This document shows positions 1-7,622 of a DNA stretch of 64,000 nucleotides, in pieces. The notes below the pieces were generated by a model. That model worked only from the letters and a program-made list of their open reading frames with translations. It made no database searches and was not told the origin of the DNA. How positions within the stretch are numbered: the first letter of the stretch is position 1; every line of letters begins with the position of its first letter. The stretch is taken from the NCBI RefSeq assembly GCF_011440305.1, contig NZ_JAAOIW010000002.1:488084-552083 (forward strand). Direction: 5' to 3'. The DNA comes from Paenibacillus agricola. Lineage in GTDB: Bacteria; Bacillota; Bacilli; Paenibacillales; NBRC-103111. The position numbers and the translations under genes were made by a program.

Positions 1-2
1 AT

Positions 3-548
3 GCAATAGAGGCCTATGAAGCCGTTATGAGATTACAACCCGATGTTGTTATGATGGATATCAGTATGGCCGGAGAAAACGGGTTGTCTGCCACATATCG
101 AATCAAGCAAGCTCTTCCCCAAGTAGAAATCCTCATTCTGACCATGTTCGACGACCATGATCTGCTCTTTAACGCATTGAAGGCAGGGGCAACAGGGTAT
201 ATGCTAAAGACTGCCCAGGAATTGGATGTCACGAACGCTATTCGCACGGTATATCGCGGTGAAGTGTATTTATATCAGAATGCAGCCAAAGAACTTATCG
301 CTGAATTTCTGGATAAAGTTAATAAAGGAACGCACCTCTTTGAGGTTTCTTCACTTACTCCAAGAGAAAACGATATCATTTCCCGGATTGCCAAAGGATA
401 CTCCAACAAAGAAATCGGTGAGACACTTTATTTGTCTGTGAAAACCGTGGAAGCGCATAAATCCAAAATTATGGAAAAACTGCAGCTCCGGACAAGGCAG
501 AAATTGGTTAGCTACGCATTTAAGCACGGACTGCTACATTTTGATTAA
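3..548 (+). CDS. NarL/FixJ-family response regulator (5' end outside window)
   Basis: This is a cytoplasmic two-component response regulator. The reading frame is open to the left window edge, so about 181 C-terminal residues are visible and roughly the first 35 of a usual ~215-residue protein are missing. The receiver domain keeps the phospho-acceptor aspartate in VVMMDIS and the later conserved lysine in YMLKTA. A linker leads to a LuxR-type helix-turn-helix (LTPRENDII, then GYSNKEIGETLYLSVKTVEA), which binds DNA as a dimer. It converges on a minus-strand kinase gene, and its last 15 bases overlap the 3' end of a spo0E-like gene. Its cognate kinase may be upstream of the window or may be the NarX-like kinase next door; the sequence does not decide. 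Confidence 0.93.
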   Translation, partial: AIEAYEAVMRLQPDVVMMDISMAGENGLSATYRIKQALPQVEILILTMFDDHDLLFNALKAGATGYMLKTAQELDVTNAIRTVYRGEVYLYQNAAKELIAEFLDKVNKGTHLFEVSSLTPRENDIISRIAKGYSNKEIGETLYLSVKTVEAHKSKIMEKLQLRTRQKLVSYAFKHGLLHFD

Positions 549-695
549 TTGATACCTGATGATATAAATATCTAATTCACTACTGATCTGCACGACCTTT
601 TGATCCAGTAAATTATAACCCGCTTTTTCAACTGCATAGATAAGTTCAGTTTTCTTGATTCGAATTTCCTCCATAAGGAACTCTTCCTCATTCAT
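534..695 (-). CDS. Spo0E-family aspartyl-phosphate phosphatase (53 aa)
   Basis: This is a 53-codon gene. Its C-terminal half carries the family signature SSELDIYIIRYQ, matching the S-x-x-L-D-x-x-I-x-x-Y pattern of Spo0E/YnzD-type phosphatases, which remove phosphate from Spo0A~P in the sporulation phosphorelay. The start codon at 695 overlaps the kinase stop in ATGAATGA, and AAGGA lies about ten bases upstream inside the kinase gene, so translation is probably coupled to the kinase. The 3' end runs 15 bases antisense into the response regulator gene. A helical hairpin of about 50 residues is the whole expected protein, so it is not truncated. Family membership is supported by motif and length; the target response regulator is inferred. 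Confidence 0.8.
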   Translation of the reverse strand: MNEEEFLMEEIRIKKTELIYAVEKAGYNLLDQKVVQISSELDIYIIRYQLIKM

Positions 696-2625
696 CGTTG
701 CTCATCCTTCTTTCTTCTATTCTTATGTCTAGTGAATTCGGATGTATAGGCACATCAGCCACTAACTCAGTTCCCCTGTTCTGGCTGGTATTAACATGGA
801 AATGCCCGCCCAAAGTATTCACCCTCTCTTCCATATGACGCAATCCCATTCCCGCTCCGATTTGCTCTTTATGTATCCCCTTTCCGTTATCCCGAATTCT
901 GAGCTGAATATCACTCTCTTCCCGAATCAGGGTAACTTCAATCTCGCTTGCCTCTGCATGCTTAATAGCATTATTCAAGCCTTCCTGAACGATTCGGTAA
1001 AGATGGATGTCAATATTCGAATCGTTCCCTTTTACCACAGGTTGGTTGTTAAAAGTGATACTTATTTGGGGATAGGCGATTTGATATGAATGCACCAAGC
1101 TCTTGATGGTTGCAGACAATCCGAGATGATCCAGCAATTGAGGTCTTAGGCGAAGAGAATATGTCCGAATTTCTTTAATGGCATGATCCAACTGTTCTAG
1201 CATGCTTTGAATTAATTTCATATAATGCTCATCGGCGATTGTACCGCTTAATGTATGAAGGCTAATCGATACATAATACAAAGATTGACCCACTCCATCG
1301 TGAAGCTCCTGAGCCAAAGCCGTTCTTTCTTTTTCTTGAGCCTCTAGAGTCTTTTGGATGATTACTTTGGATAACCTAGCCTCTTCCTCCATCCTAATAA
1401 CAGATAAATCCTTCGCAACTAACGAATAAAACTGTACATGACCCGATGTGTCCTTATGGGCAAGAATCGTTTGGAAAACAGACAGAGACTTCCCATTCCT
1501 CAGTTTAAAAGCAGTTCCGCCTTTCCAACACCCCTGTTTGGAGGCTATATAGAACGCTTCGTGCCGGATCAACTTGCCCTCCCATTGTGGATAAAGATCG
1601 GTTACAGATATTTGAACCCAATCCTGTTCTTCATCATAACCCATCATTACTTTCATGGAATGGTTAAGGTATATCATCTTTCCGTCAACATCCGTTATAA
1701 CGATTAAATCTTCCGTCTCTTCCAATATCGAGATTAAACGTTTATTCATCTCCATAGTCTGTTTGTTGGCCGTGATGTCTTTAGCAATAATCATCTTAGC
1801 AGGTTTATCGTGATAGCTCACAGTTATGTGATGTAACTCCATATCCATATTCCTGCCCTTACGGCTTACCATAACCATTTCCATATAGGCGCTTTGACCT
1901 TTAGCGGCTAAAATTTCTTCCTTGTATTGTGGATGAATGAACTCATCAATTGAGCTGGCAACCACGTCTATCCCTTCTTCCAAGTCCAGCATCCCATGTG
2001 CAGCATTGTTCAAATAAACAATTCTCTTGTCTTGATGCACAATGACCATGTTAGGAGAGTAATCCAATAAAAGCTTATAGTTCTCCGTACTATTTTTCAA
2101 ACCCTGTTCAAGCCTTTTTTCCTTTGAGATATCAAAAGCGATACCAAGATGTCCGGTAATTTCTCGCCGTACGTTACGGATAGGAGTTACAATAAGAGTG
2201 ACTGGGAAATGGCTGCCGTTCTTTCGAATATATGTCCATTCTTTTTTCTCGGCTTTGCCTTTCTTGGATGATTCGACGAACACATCAAAACCTTCTACCA
2301 TCTTGCCTAATTCGGCAGTTAACTCCTTACTGCGTTTAATCACTTCGACAGGGTCATGAAAGATGAATGGAGTTTCCTTAGCGATGACTTCTTCCGCTTT
2401 GTAACCCAGTAAATATTCCGCACCACTATTAAAAAACGTAATCGTTCCTTTAAGATCCGTCGCAATAATCGACAATTCAGAGGTAGCATGAAGAAGGGCT
2501 TTCAAACGATTTTCAAATGGAAGCGATTTCTTCAATAAAATATAGAGAAGTGCTGCGGCCCAGCCGGTCACGATTACAAGGGCAGCTGTTAGAACATATA
2601 CAAGAAATTGCAATATAAACCCCAT
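688..2625 (-). CDS. Membrane PAS-domain sensor histidine kinase, NarX/DesK type
   Basis: This sensor kinase of about 645 residues has one N-terminal membrane helix (residues ~5-30), then three PAS domains (~40-170, ~180-290, ~300-410), a HisKA_3 dimerisation domain with the phospho-accepting histidine in AQELHDGVGQSLY, and a HATPase domain (EGLNNAIKHA, then RDNGKGI). This architecture normally phosphorylates LuxR-type regulators such as the convergent one at the window start. No extracellular sensor is visible, so input is probably cytoplasmic (ligand, redox or metabolite bound by PAS). The ATG at 2625 directly abuts AAGGG, so a TTG at 2615 is an alternative start. Its stop overlaps the downstream spo0E-like start. 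Confidence 0.93.
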   Translation of the reverse strand: MGFILQFLVYVLTAALVIVTGWAAALLYILLKKSLPFENRLKALLHATSELSIIATDLKGTITFFNSGAEYLLGYKAEEVIAKETPFIFHDPVEVIKRSKELTAELGKMVEGFDVFVESSKKGKAEKKEWTYIRKNGSHFPVTLIVTPIRNVRREITGHLGIAFDISKEKRLEQGLKNSTENYKLLLDYSPNMVIVHQDKRIVYLNNAAHGMLDLEEGIDVVASSIDEFIHPQYKEEILAAKGQSAYMEMVMVSRKGRNMDMELHHITVSYHDKPAKMIIAKDITANKQTMEMNKRLISILEETEDLIVITDVDGKMIYLNHSMKVMMGYDEEQDWVQISVTDLYPQWEGKLIRHEAFYIASKQGCWKGGTAFKLRNGKSLSVFQTILAHKDTSGHVQFYSLVAKDLSVIRMEEEARLSKVIIQKTLEAQEKERTALAQELHDGVGQSLYYVSISLHTLSGTIADEHYMKLIQSMLEQLDHAIKEIRTYSLRLRPQLLDHLGLSATIKSLVHSYQIAYPQISITFNNQPVVKGNDSNIDIHLYRIVQEGLNNAIKHAEASEIEVTLIREESDIQLRIRDNGKGIHKEQIGAGMGLRHMEERVNTLGGHFHVNTSQNRGTELVADVPIHPNSLDIRIEERRMSNDE

Positions 2626-2795
2626 CCCTTATTTAAAATTTCTAAGAAGGTGGTCGAACAGACTATTCATCTACTTTCCTATTATTATCGAAATAAACAA
2701 AGATTGGAATCGGGGATTTCCCTATAATTTCGAATGATACTCTCCGTGCAGACAAATTACAGTGACTTCCATCACATCGGACCATAAGCATGCAT

Positions 2796-2823
2796 AAAAA
2801 AAGGATCTCCACTAACTAGATCC
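2796..2823 (-). terminator. Rho-independent terminator
   Basis: On the minus strand GGATCT and AGATCC form a six-pair stem around a nine-base loop, followed by seven T residues. It sits downstream of the MpsC-like gene and ends that transcript. Confidence 0.75.
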
Positions 2824-2863
2824 ATTTATGCTAGCAAATTCCATTTATACTAGGAATATCTAA

Positions 2864-3217
2864 TTACTCTATTGCATCCTCGAAAACGATCACTGTACCC
2901 GAATACTCGGTTTGGGGATCATAATCTTTTAATACCAGCTTCACTTTCAAGCCCAGCGTTTCCTCCAGCTGTTCCTTCAGCATCCTTTTGTTGGCCTCCA
3001 TTAGTAGTGCATCCACGCTTGCAGTCAGGCTTCGATTATTTTCATCAAGAATTTTTAGGGCAGGTATTCGTTTGTGAGTCGCAAAAATAAATACTTTATC
3101 TCCAGATATTTCGATCTTTTGCGACCTAATCCCCATTCCAAAAATCTCCTGGTTGATCGTATTATAAATCTTTATAACCTCCTGCTTCAAAACTCCAAGC
3201 GGAACTTGCTTTTTCAT
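2864..3217 (-). CDS. DUF2294 / MpsC-family protein (117 aa)
   Basis: This small soluble protein resembles the DUF2294 family, named MpsC after the third component of the staphylococcal MpsABC cation-translocating system. Recognisable parts are the N-terminal helix (QEVIKIYNTINQEIFG), the GDKVFIFATH strand, and the C-terminal region with TLGLKVKLVLKDYDPQTE and VFED. The ATG at 3217 was chosen because AAGGAG lies ten bases upstream; the open frame extends 33 codons further but without a good site. No MpsA or MpsB gene is nearby, so a role in ion transport cannot be assumed here. A terminator follows. Confidence 0.7.
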   Translation of the reverse strand: MKKQVPLGVLKQEVIKIYNTINQEIFGMGIRSQKIEISGDKVFIFATHKRIPALKILDENNRSLTASVDALLMEANKRMLKEQLEETLGLKVKLVLKDYDPQTEYSGTVIVFEDAIE

Positions 3218-3242
3218 AGAGGCCTCACTCCTTCGGGACAGT

Positions 3243-3509
3243 TCAGTGATCACTTTCACTTTCATCTCTAGCATTTTCGTTGTTGACTCTAACAGGCCTC
3301 GAAACCCAATTGTCACGATTCATTCTGCCAATCCGGTCTACCCGGCTATCCACAACCTCGCCGACGTTTTCAGTTGGACTTTGCTCCTCCTGGTGGGGCA
3401 GTTGCTTATTTGTTGAGCGAGTGACTTCTCTAGGATTGATCGTTCCCTTAAGAGGTCCCCCCTTACCACCATTATGTTTGCCTTTATTCCATACTCTTCC
3501 CTTGCTCAT
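3243..3509 (-). CDS. Small basic hydrophilic protein, unknown function (88 aa)
   Basis: The protein is not recognised. It is rich in Gly, Lys, Arg and Asn at the N-terminus (MSKGRVWNKGKHNGGKGG) and acidic at the end (DESESDH), has no membrane segment, and is probably disordered. The start is supported by GGAGTGATGAA directly before the ATG. A similar leader and a similar Lys/Gly-rich N-terminus occur in the 71-residue protein at 54083-54298, so the two may belong to one family of small basic proteins. It is followed after 25 bases by the MpsC-like gene on the same strand. Spore-core or nucleic-acid association is only a guess from composition. Confidence 0.55.
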   Translation of the reverse strand: MSKGRVWNKGKHNGGKGGPLKGTINPREVTRSTNKQLPHQEEQSPTENVGEVVDSRVDRIGRMNRDNWVSRPVRVNNENARDESESDH

Positions 3510-3692
3510 TTCATCACTCCATCAGTATCAATATTTGAATAGTTGTCCTATCGGTCCGTTAAGTATAACATGGTTACTTCCATTTTGGATTGCCGCCTAC
3601 AATAAAACAAGCCCAATCCCTCCAAGAGGGCCAACTTATTTTATCCATCCGTATAGCAGTTATGTATTCACCAAATTGTAGGAGCATAAATG

Positions 3693-5036
3693 TTAATGGA
3701 TAATGGTAATAATCACAATGCCAAGGGTAGCAACCACCAGAAGATGCAAGCCATTCGTGCGCAGCCCAACCTGCAAGCCGGATAGCCCGGTAAGGCGACT
3801 GACCATTAAATTTAATGGATTGACGGGGCTTAGCACGGATGAAATCGACCAAGAGAGCATAAGCAGCATCGCCAGAATCTGATTGGAGGTGCCCAAATCT
3901 TCAGCATTCATTTGTGTGACCAACGCCGTAACGATCACCATCGGGTGGATGCCTATAAAAGTAATCGCGACGATCGTAACTACCACCGACACAGCAAACA
4001 GCAAAAAGGATTGCTGTGCCAAGGAGTTGAGCATCCATTGGATGCCGTCACCAAAGCTAGTCCCCTGCATGGCGCTTCCTAACAATCCTGCGCTAGAATA
4101 CAGCACAATTTCGTTGTTCATAAAGGGCACCGAGTGGTTGCGAAAATCGTCCCAATGCGGCAGGAGCCGACTCCAGCTGTTCGTTAGCAGCCCCCACAGC
4201 AGTGGAAATGCAAGAGCAACCAAGCTCACGATCACAAGCATGGACCAATGAGTCCATGCTTCCAGCAGGAAGGTGCTGCTCATAAGGGCTACAATAATCA
4301 AGCCTAGCTGGAACAGCTTTTTGCGGTTCGCCTGTAGGGCTTCAGCCGAAAACGAGGTGTTCAAATCCCCTCCCATGTCCAAGGGATGACGGCGGGAGGA
4401 AATCGCAAACATCACATTGCCTACCAGCACAAAAAGCAAAGCCAATCCAATGCCATAAGCCATATAGGTATTTACGGGAATTTGCAAGTAATAGAGCACC
4501 AGCCCAACCGCCGCATAATAAGGTGACCATAACATCGTTGTCGAGAAGCCTACCAGGTAGCATTTGGCCAGCAGCACCGGGGGAAGCTTAAGGTCCTTGA
4601 GGAGCTCGTCCACAATACGCACCGCGCCCAGGTTCAGGATCGGGCCCAGTATAAATAAAACGCTGGTAATGCCTGTAAACAGCTTACGGGGATGGTGCCT
4701 ATAGCTTTGCAATAATATATGAATGGCGCTAAAATATCCCCCCAGCTTCAACGGCAGGGCTAGCAATGGTACTAGAATGACGAGCGTCAACAGCGGCAAA
4801 TTCATCGAAATTCCCTTGCTGATCCCTTGCAGCCCTGCACCTTTTCCGAATTCCAGAGCAATTCCTATAAGGAGCATACTAACACCAAACCAACGTGCTG
4901 TCGGATTAGCTTTAGACGCGCTTCCGGCAAAAGCGATCAAGGTCATGACGACTACAATAGGCCCAAGCCATTCCACCTGCACAAAATATTGGATAAGAAA
5001 TAACCCGCACATCCCCAAGATGAAATAACTTCGCAC
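3693..5036 (-). CDS. Multispanning membrane protein, putative transporter
   Basis: This 447-residue, strongly hydrophobic protein has about 11-12 predicted membrane helices and ends inside a hydrophobic helix. No signature of a named transporter family was seen. Two-fold organisation, with GGYFSAIHILL in the first half and VTALVTQMNAED in the second, and the LSPVNPLNL segment near the end, recall ion-transporter-superfamily permeases of the TRAP/DctM/CitM kind. Charged loops such as QSYRHHPRKL probably face the cytoplasm. The GTG start at 5036 has AAAGGAG upstream. It is divergent from the DUF6953-like gene. The 183 bases downstream, to 3509, hold no clear gene. The substrate is unknown. Confidence 0.65.
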   Translation of the reverse strand: MRSYFILGMCGLFLIQYFVQVEWLGPIVVVMTLIAFAGSASKANPTARWFGVSMLLIGIALEFGKGAGLQGISKGISMNLPLLTLVILVPLLALPLKLGGYFSAIHILLQSYRHHPRKLFTGITSVLFILGPILNLGAVRIVDELLKDLKLPPVLLAKCYLVGFSTTMLWSPYYAAVGLVLYYLQIPVNTYMAYGIGLALLFVLVGNVMFAISSRRHPLDMGGDLNTSFSAEALQANRKKLFQLGLIIVALMSSTFLLEAWTHWSMLVIVSLVALAFPLLWGLLTNSWSRLLPHWDDFRNHSVPFMNNEIVLYSSAGLLGSAMQGTSFGDGIQWMLNSLAQQSFLLFAVSVVVTIVAITFIGIHPMVIVTALVTQMNAEDLGTSNQILAMLLMLSWSISSVLSPVNPLNLMVSRLTGLSGLQVGLRTNGLHLLVVATLGIVIITIIH

Positions 5037-5169
5037 CAGCCAATTCTCCTTTAGTCCAAGTTAATAAAGAATAGAATAGCATAGCACTAGGTATAAGTCA
5101 TGGTAATTATGTTATATTGGTAAAGTAATATTGATAAGCAATCAACTTACCAACTAAGGAGAGATACAG

Positions 5170-5406
5170 ATGGAATTTACAGCAGAAGATGTTGCAGAGT
5201 GGATGATCAAGGAAGTTCGATTTGCCGGAATTTTATATCAAGCTGACGCCGTGGCGCATATTAAAACCAGCTTTGGCGAATCTTTTATTTATATCAATGA
5301 AAATGGTAATCCTTCGATATCTAAAGAGGTCAAAAAAATATTCAAAAAACTGCACAAGGGCAGAGTTGCCTGGGACAGGGACGGCTTTTTCTGGGGTTGG
5401 ACATAA
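5170..5406 (+). CDS. DUF6953-like small protein (78 aa)
   Basis: This small soluble protein starts at an ATG preceded by AAGGAGAGATACAG. The pattern EWMIKEVRFAGILYQADAV, then FIYINENGNPSI, then VAWDRDGFFWGW matches a family of short uncharacterised proteins (DUF6953 as remembered) that consists of one mixed alpha/beta domain. No enzymatic motif is visible. It faces the divergent permease gene and is followed by a TVP38-type membrane protein after 112 bases that contain an inverted repeat. Confidence 0.6.
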   Translation: MEFTAEDVAEWMIKEVRFAGILYQADAVAHIKTSFGESFIYINENGNPSISKEVKKIFKKLHKGRVAWDRDGFFWGWT

Positions 5407-5461
5407 GCAATTCCAGGTTCACTAAAAACACGTACGGCCATGCAGCGGAAGCTGTTTTGTG

Positions 5462-5502
5462 CAACCCTACGGGGAGCGCCAGCGAGGAAAGGCCTAGGGT
5501 TG
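5462..5502. promoter_or_regulatory. Inverted repeat upstream of the TVP38-type gene
   Basis: CAACCCTA and TAGGGTTG form a perfect eight-pair stem with a 25-base loop, five bases upstream of the AAGGAG site of the next gene. There is no T tract, so it is not a standard terminator. It could be a mRNA structure that affects translation of the membrane protein, or a protein-binding site. Confidence 0.35.
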
Positions 5503-5518
5503 GCTTAAGGAGAAATTT

Positions 5519-6130
5519 ATGAACAAATGGCAGACAGGCATTCTCTATGTAGCCTTCATCATCATTTTTTATGTATATAAAGACCAGATTCTGTATGGGA
5601 TCCAGCAAGGCAACACTCCACTCTATCTTATATTTCTGATAGCCATGGGTTTTATCCTGGTTCCTGTTATCCCTTATAAGGTTGTCATTGGTTTATTAGG
5701 ATTCATATATGGGCCACTCCTGGGTGCTCTGATTAGCTGGTCTGCTGCTTCGGTAGCATCCATTATCATTTTCTTGCTGGCAAGGTATTTGTTCCAAAAG
5801 CAGGCCAGAGTCTTTTTGATGAAATTTGACCGGTTGGAGCGGCTGCACGAGAAGCTGGAACGCCACCCCTTTATGACGATTTTATTCGCACGGCTGATGC
5901 CTTTGATTCCGCAAGCTATCGTCAATATATACCCTGCCATCCTCTCCATACGGCTGCTCCCTTTTGCCACGGCATCAGCAATCGGGAAAATCCCCGCAAT
6001 GCTTTTGTTTGCCTTCATTGGAAGTAGCTTAACATCGGATACGCAAAGCCTATACATCTCAATTGCGGTATACGCCGTTTTTTTGTTAATCACCTATCTG
6101 GTTTACCGCGTGTGGAATGCAAAAAAATGA
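5519..6130 (+). CDS. TVP38/TMEM64-family membrane protein
   Basis: This 203-residue integral membrane protein belongs to the TVP38/TMEM64 (SNARE-associated/DedA-like) family. Several helices are visible. The family core is present: the re-entrant VIPYKVVIGLLGFIYGPLLGALISW segment, the following helix with LARYLFQK, then FMTILFARLMPLIPQAIVN. DedA/TVP38 relatives act on membrane lipid distribution or flux across the cytoplasmic membrane; the exact substrate here is unknown. The start has AAGGAG seven bases upstream. It may be co-transcribed with the DUF6953-like gene. A strong bidirectional terminator follows directly after the stop codon. Confidence 0.85.
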   Translation: MNKWQTGILYVAFIIIFYVYKDQILYGIQQGNTPLYLIFLIAMGFILVPVIPYKVVIGLLGFIYGPLLGALISWSAASVASIIIFLLARYLFQKQARVFLMKFDRLERLHEKLERHPFMTILFARLMPLIPQAIVNIYPAILSIRLLPFATASAIGKIPAMLLFAFIGSSLTSDTQSLYISIAVYAVFLLITYLVYRVWNAKK

Positions 6131-6161
6131 CAGTAGGCTAACCGCCAGCTGTCATTTTTTT
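6121..6161. terminator. Bidirectional terminator
   Basis: ATGACAG and CTGTCAT pair around a 15-base loop, with seven A residues on the left and seven T residues on the right. It ends both the TVP38-type gene (plus) and the glycosyltransferase gene (minus). Confidence 0.85.
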
Positions 6162-6167
6162 GGGCTG

Positions 6168-7589
6168 CTAGTATTCCAATTGCTGCAATCTTCGGCGTAC
6201 AAAATCCAGGTTCGGAAACCGCTCCAATACCTGCCGGAAGATCGCTTTAGCCTCCGCCTTTTTCCCGGAAATCAGCGCTAGGTCAGCTAAGGCTATATCC
6301 GTTTTCCATAATGGGATTTGCGTATCTGCTGGCGTTGAGCTGCGGTAGCTTTGGAAATGCCCTTTCACACTGCGCAAGCCTGCTTCTGCGCTTTGAAGTA
6401 AATCAACAGCTTGCCTCATCTGGATTTGTGCCAGATAGTAGATCGCATCCGGGAAATCAGGAGCTATAGCTAGCGCCCTCCTGCAAGCTTGCTCGCCCTG
6501 AACCCATTCTTTGCGTGTCATATATATTTTCACTAGATACATCTGAATATCCATCGTACGGCCAAACCTCGGAATATCCGCGGCTTTTTTCTCCGCCAGC
6601 AGCAAAGCTTCAACTGCCTCATCCAAATTCCCAAGCACCATACTCTCCCTGCCGTAATAAAGCAGCCAGCCGGGATTGTCCGGCTCATCCTCAACCATGC
6701 GGGCAAGCAGCTTTATATTGCGCTCCAGCTTGTTTTCATTCTTTACGATGGTAGGCTCGTAGCCATCATGCAGCAGCCGGATCCGCACCGATTGGCGATA
6801 CGAATCGCCTTCAAATAACCCTTGGCCCTCCTGCACAATCTGCTCATGGATACGACCTTGATAGCTTAGGCCACGCTTCGTTGGAAACATCCTGGTTTGT
6901 GTAAACTCATCCGAGATGGTTCCGCTCATCTCATTGACCTGCCAGATCAATAGCACAGGAGGTACAGGCAGGTCATCGAACACGCCTGCTACTTGCCGAA
7001 CCGCTTGTTGATCCTCAGGAAATAAATACTCATCGGCATCGACCCACAGCACCCAGTCGCTCTCGATATGCTCAAGTCCGTAATTGCGTTTTTCGGCAAA
7101 ATCCTCATGCCACTCTACATCAACAAGCTTCACCTGCGGAAATTTCCTCGTGATTTGCACAGTCCGATCCGTCGATTGGGAGTCGATGACCACAATCTCA
7201 TCAACCGCACCGATCAATGCAGCCAAACAACGCTCCAGCGACCGCTCGTTATTGTACACGAGGACCGCCGCCGCGACAGTTACCTTTTTAACGGCAAGCA
7301 AATCGTTAATGGAGGCCCTCTCCGGTCCATCCGGCACCTCGCGCACAGCTTGATGCACGGCATGCACCCAGCCTGATTGTGGATCCAGCAGCCAAGCCCG
7401 GTCAAACACTCTTCGCGCAGCTTTGCCGAAGCCTTGGTGCATTAGAGCCTCGCCCAGATACACCCATACCTGGGCGATTAGCCGATTGCGCTGCAGGATG
7501 GCAACCGACAGCGTTTCTGCTTCTTTATAGCGCTGAGTCTTTAAGGCCTCTATGATGAGTTCAAGCTCATTCGTTTGCAAGGGTTTCAC
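6168..7589 (-). CDS. TPR-flanked family 2 glycosyltransferase
   Basis: This 473-residue cytoplasmic protein has tetratricopeptide-like helices at residues ~8-80, a GT-A fold glycosyltransferase domain at ~105-300, and more TPR-like repeats at ~300-470. The GT2 signature is clear: AAVLVYNNERSLERCL, VIDSQSTDRT, and the metal-binding VDADEY (DxD-type). Enzymes with this arrangement transfer a sugar from a nucleotide-sugar donor, often to proteins, the TPRs holding the acceptor. The gene lies 33 bases after the end of a large secreted Ig-like protein and on the same strand, so that protein is a plausible acceptor; this is inference. A terminator follows. Confidence 0.88.
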   Translation of the reverse strand: MKPLQTNELELIIEALKTQRYKEAETLSVAILQRNRLIAQVWVYLGEALMHQGFGKAARRVFDRAWLLDPQSGWVHAVHQAVREVPDGPERASINDLLAVKKVTVAAAVLVYNNERSLERCLAALIGAVDEIVVIDSQSTDRTVQITRKFPQVKLVDVEWHEDFAEKRNYGLEHIESDWVLWVDADEYLFPEDQQAVRQVAGVFDDLPVPPVLLIWQVNEMSGTISDEFTQTRMFPTKRGLSYQGRIHEQIVQEGQGLFEGDSYRQSVRIRLLHDGYEPTIVKNENKLERNIKLLARMVEDEPDNPGWLLYYGRESMVLGNLDEAVEALLLAEKKAADIPRFGRTMDIQMYLVKIYMTRKEWVQGEQACRRALAIAPDFPDAIYYLAQIQMRQAVDLLQSAEAGLRSVKGHFQSYRSSTPADTQIPLWKTDIALADLALISGKKAEAKAIFRQVLERFPNLDFVRRRLQQLEY

Positions 7590-7622
7590 CTATTTCGCAG
7601 GGATCATTGATCATCGAGTTAG

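Noticed and set aside
3574-3687. A 37-codon minus-strand frame starting MLLQFGEYITAIRMDKISWP after the permease gene
   Set aside because: There is no ribosome binding site and no known family; left as possible only.
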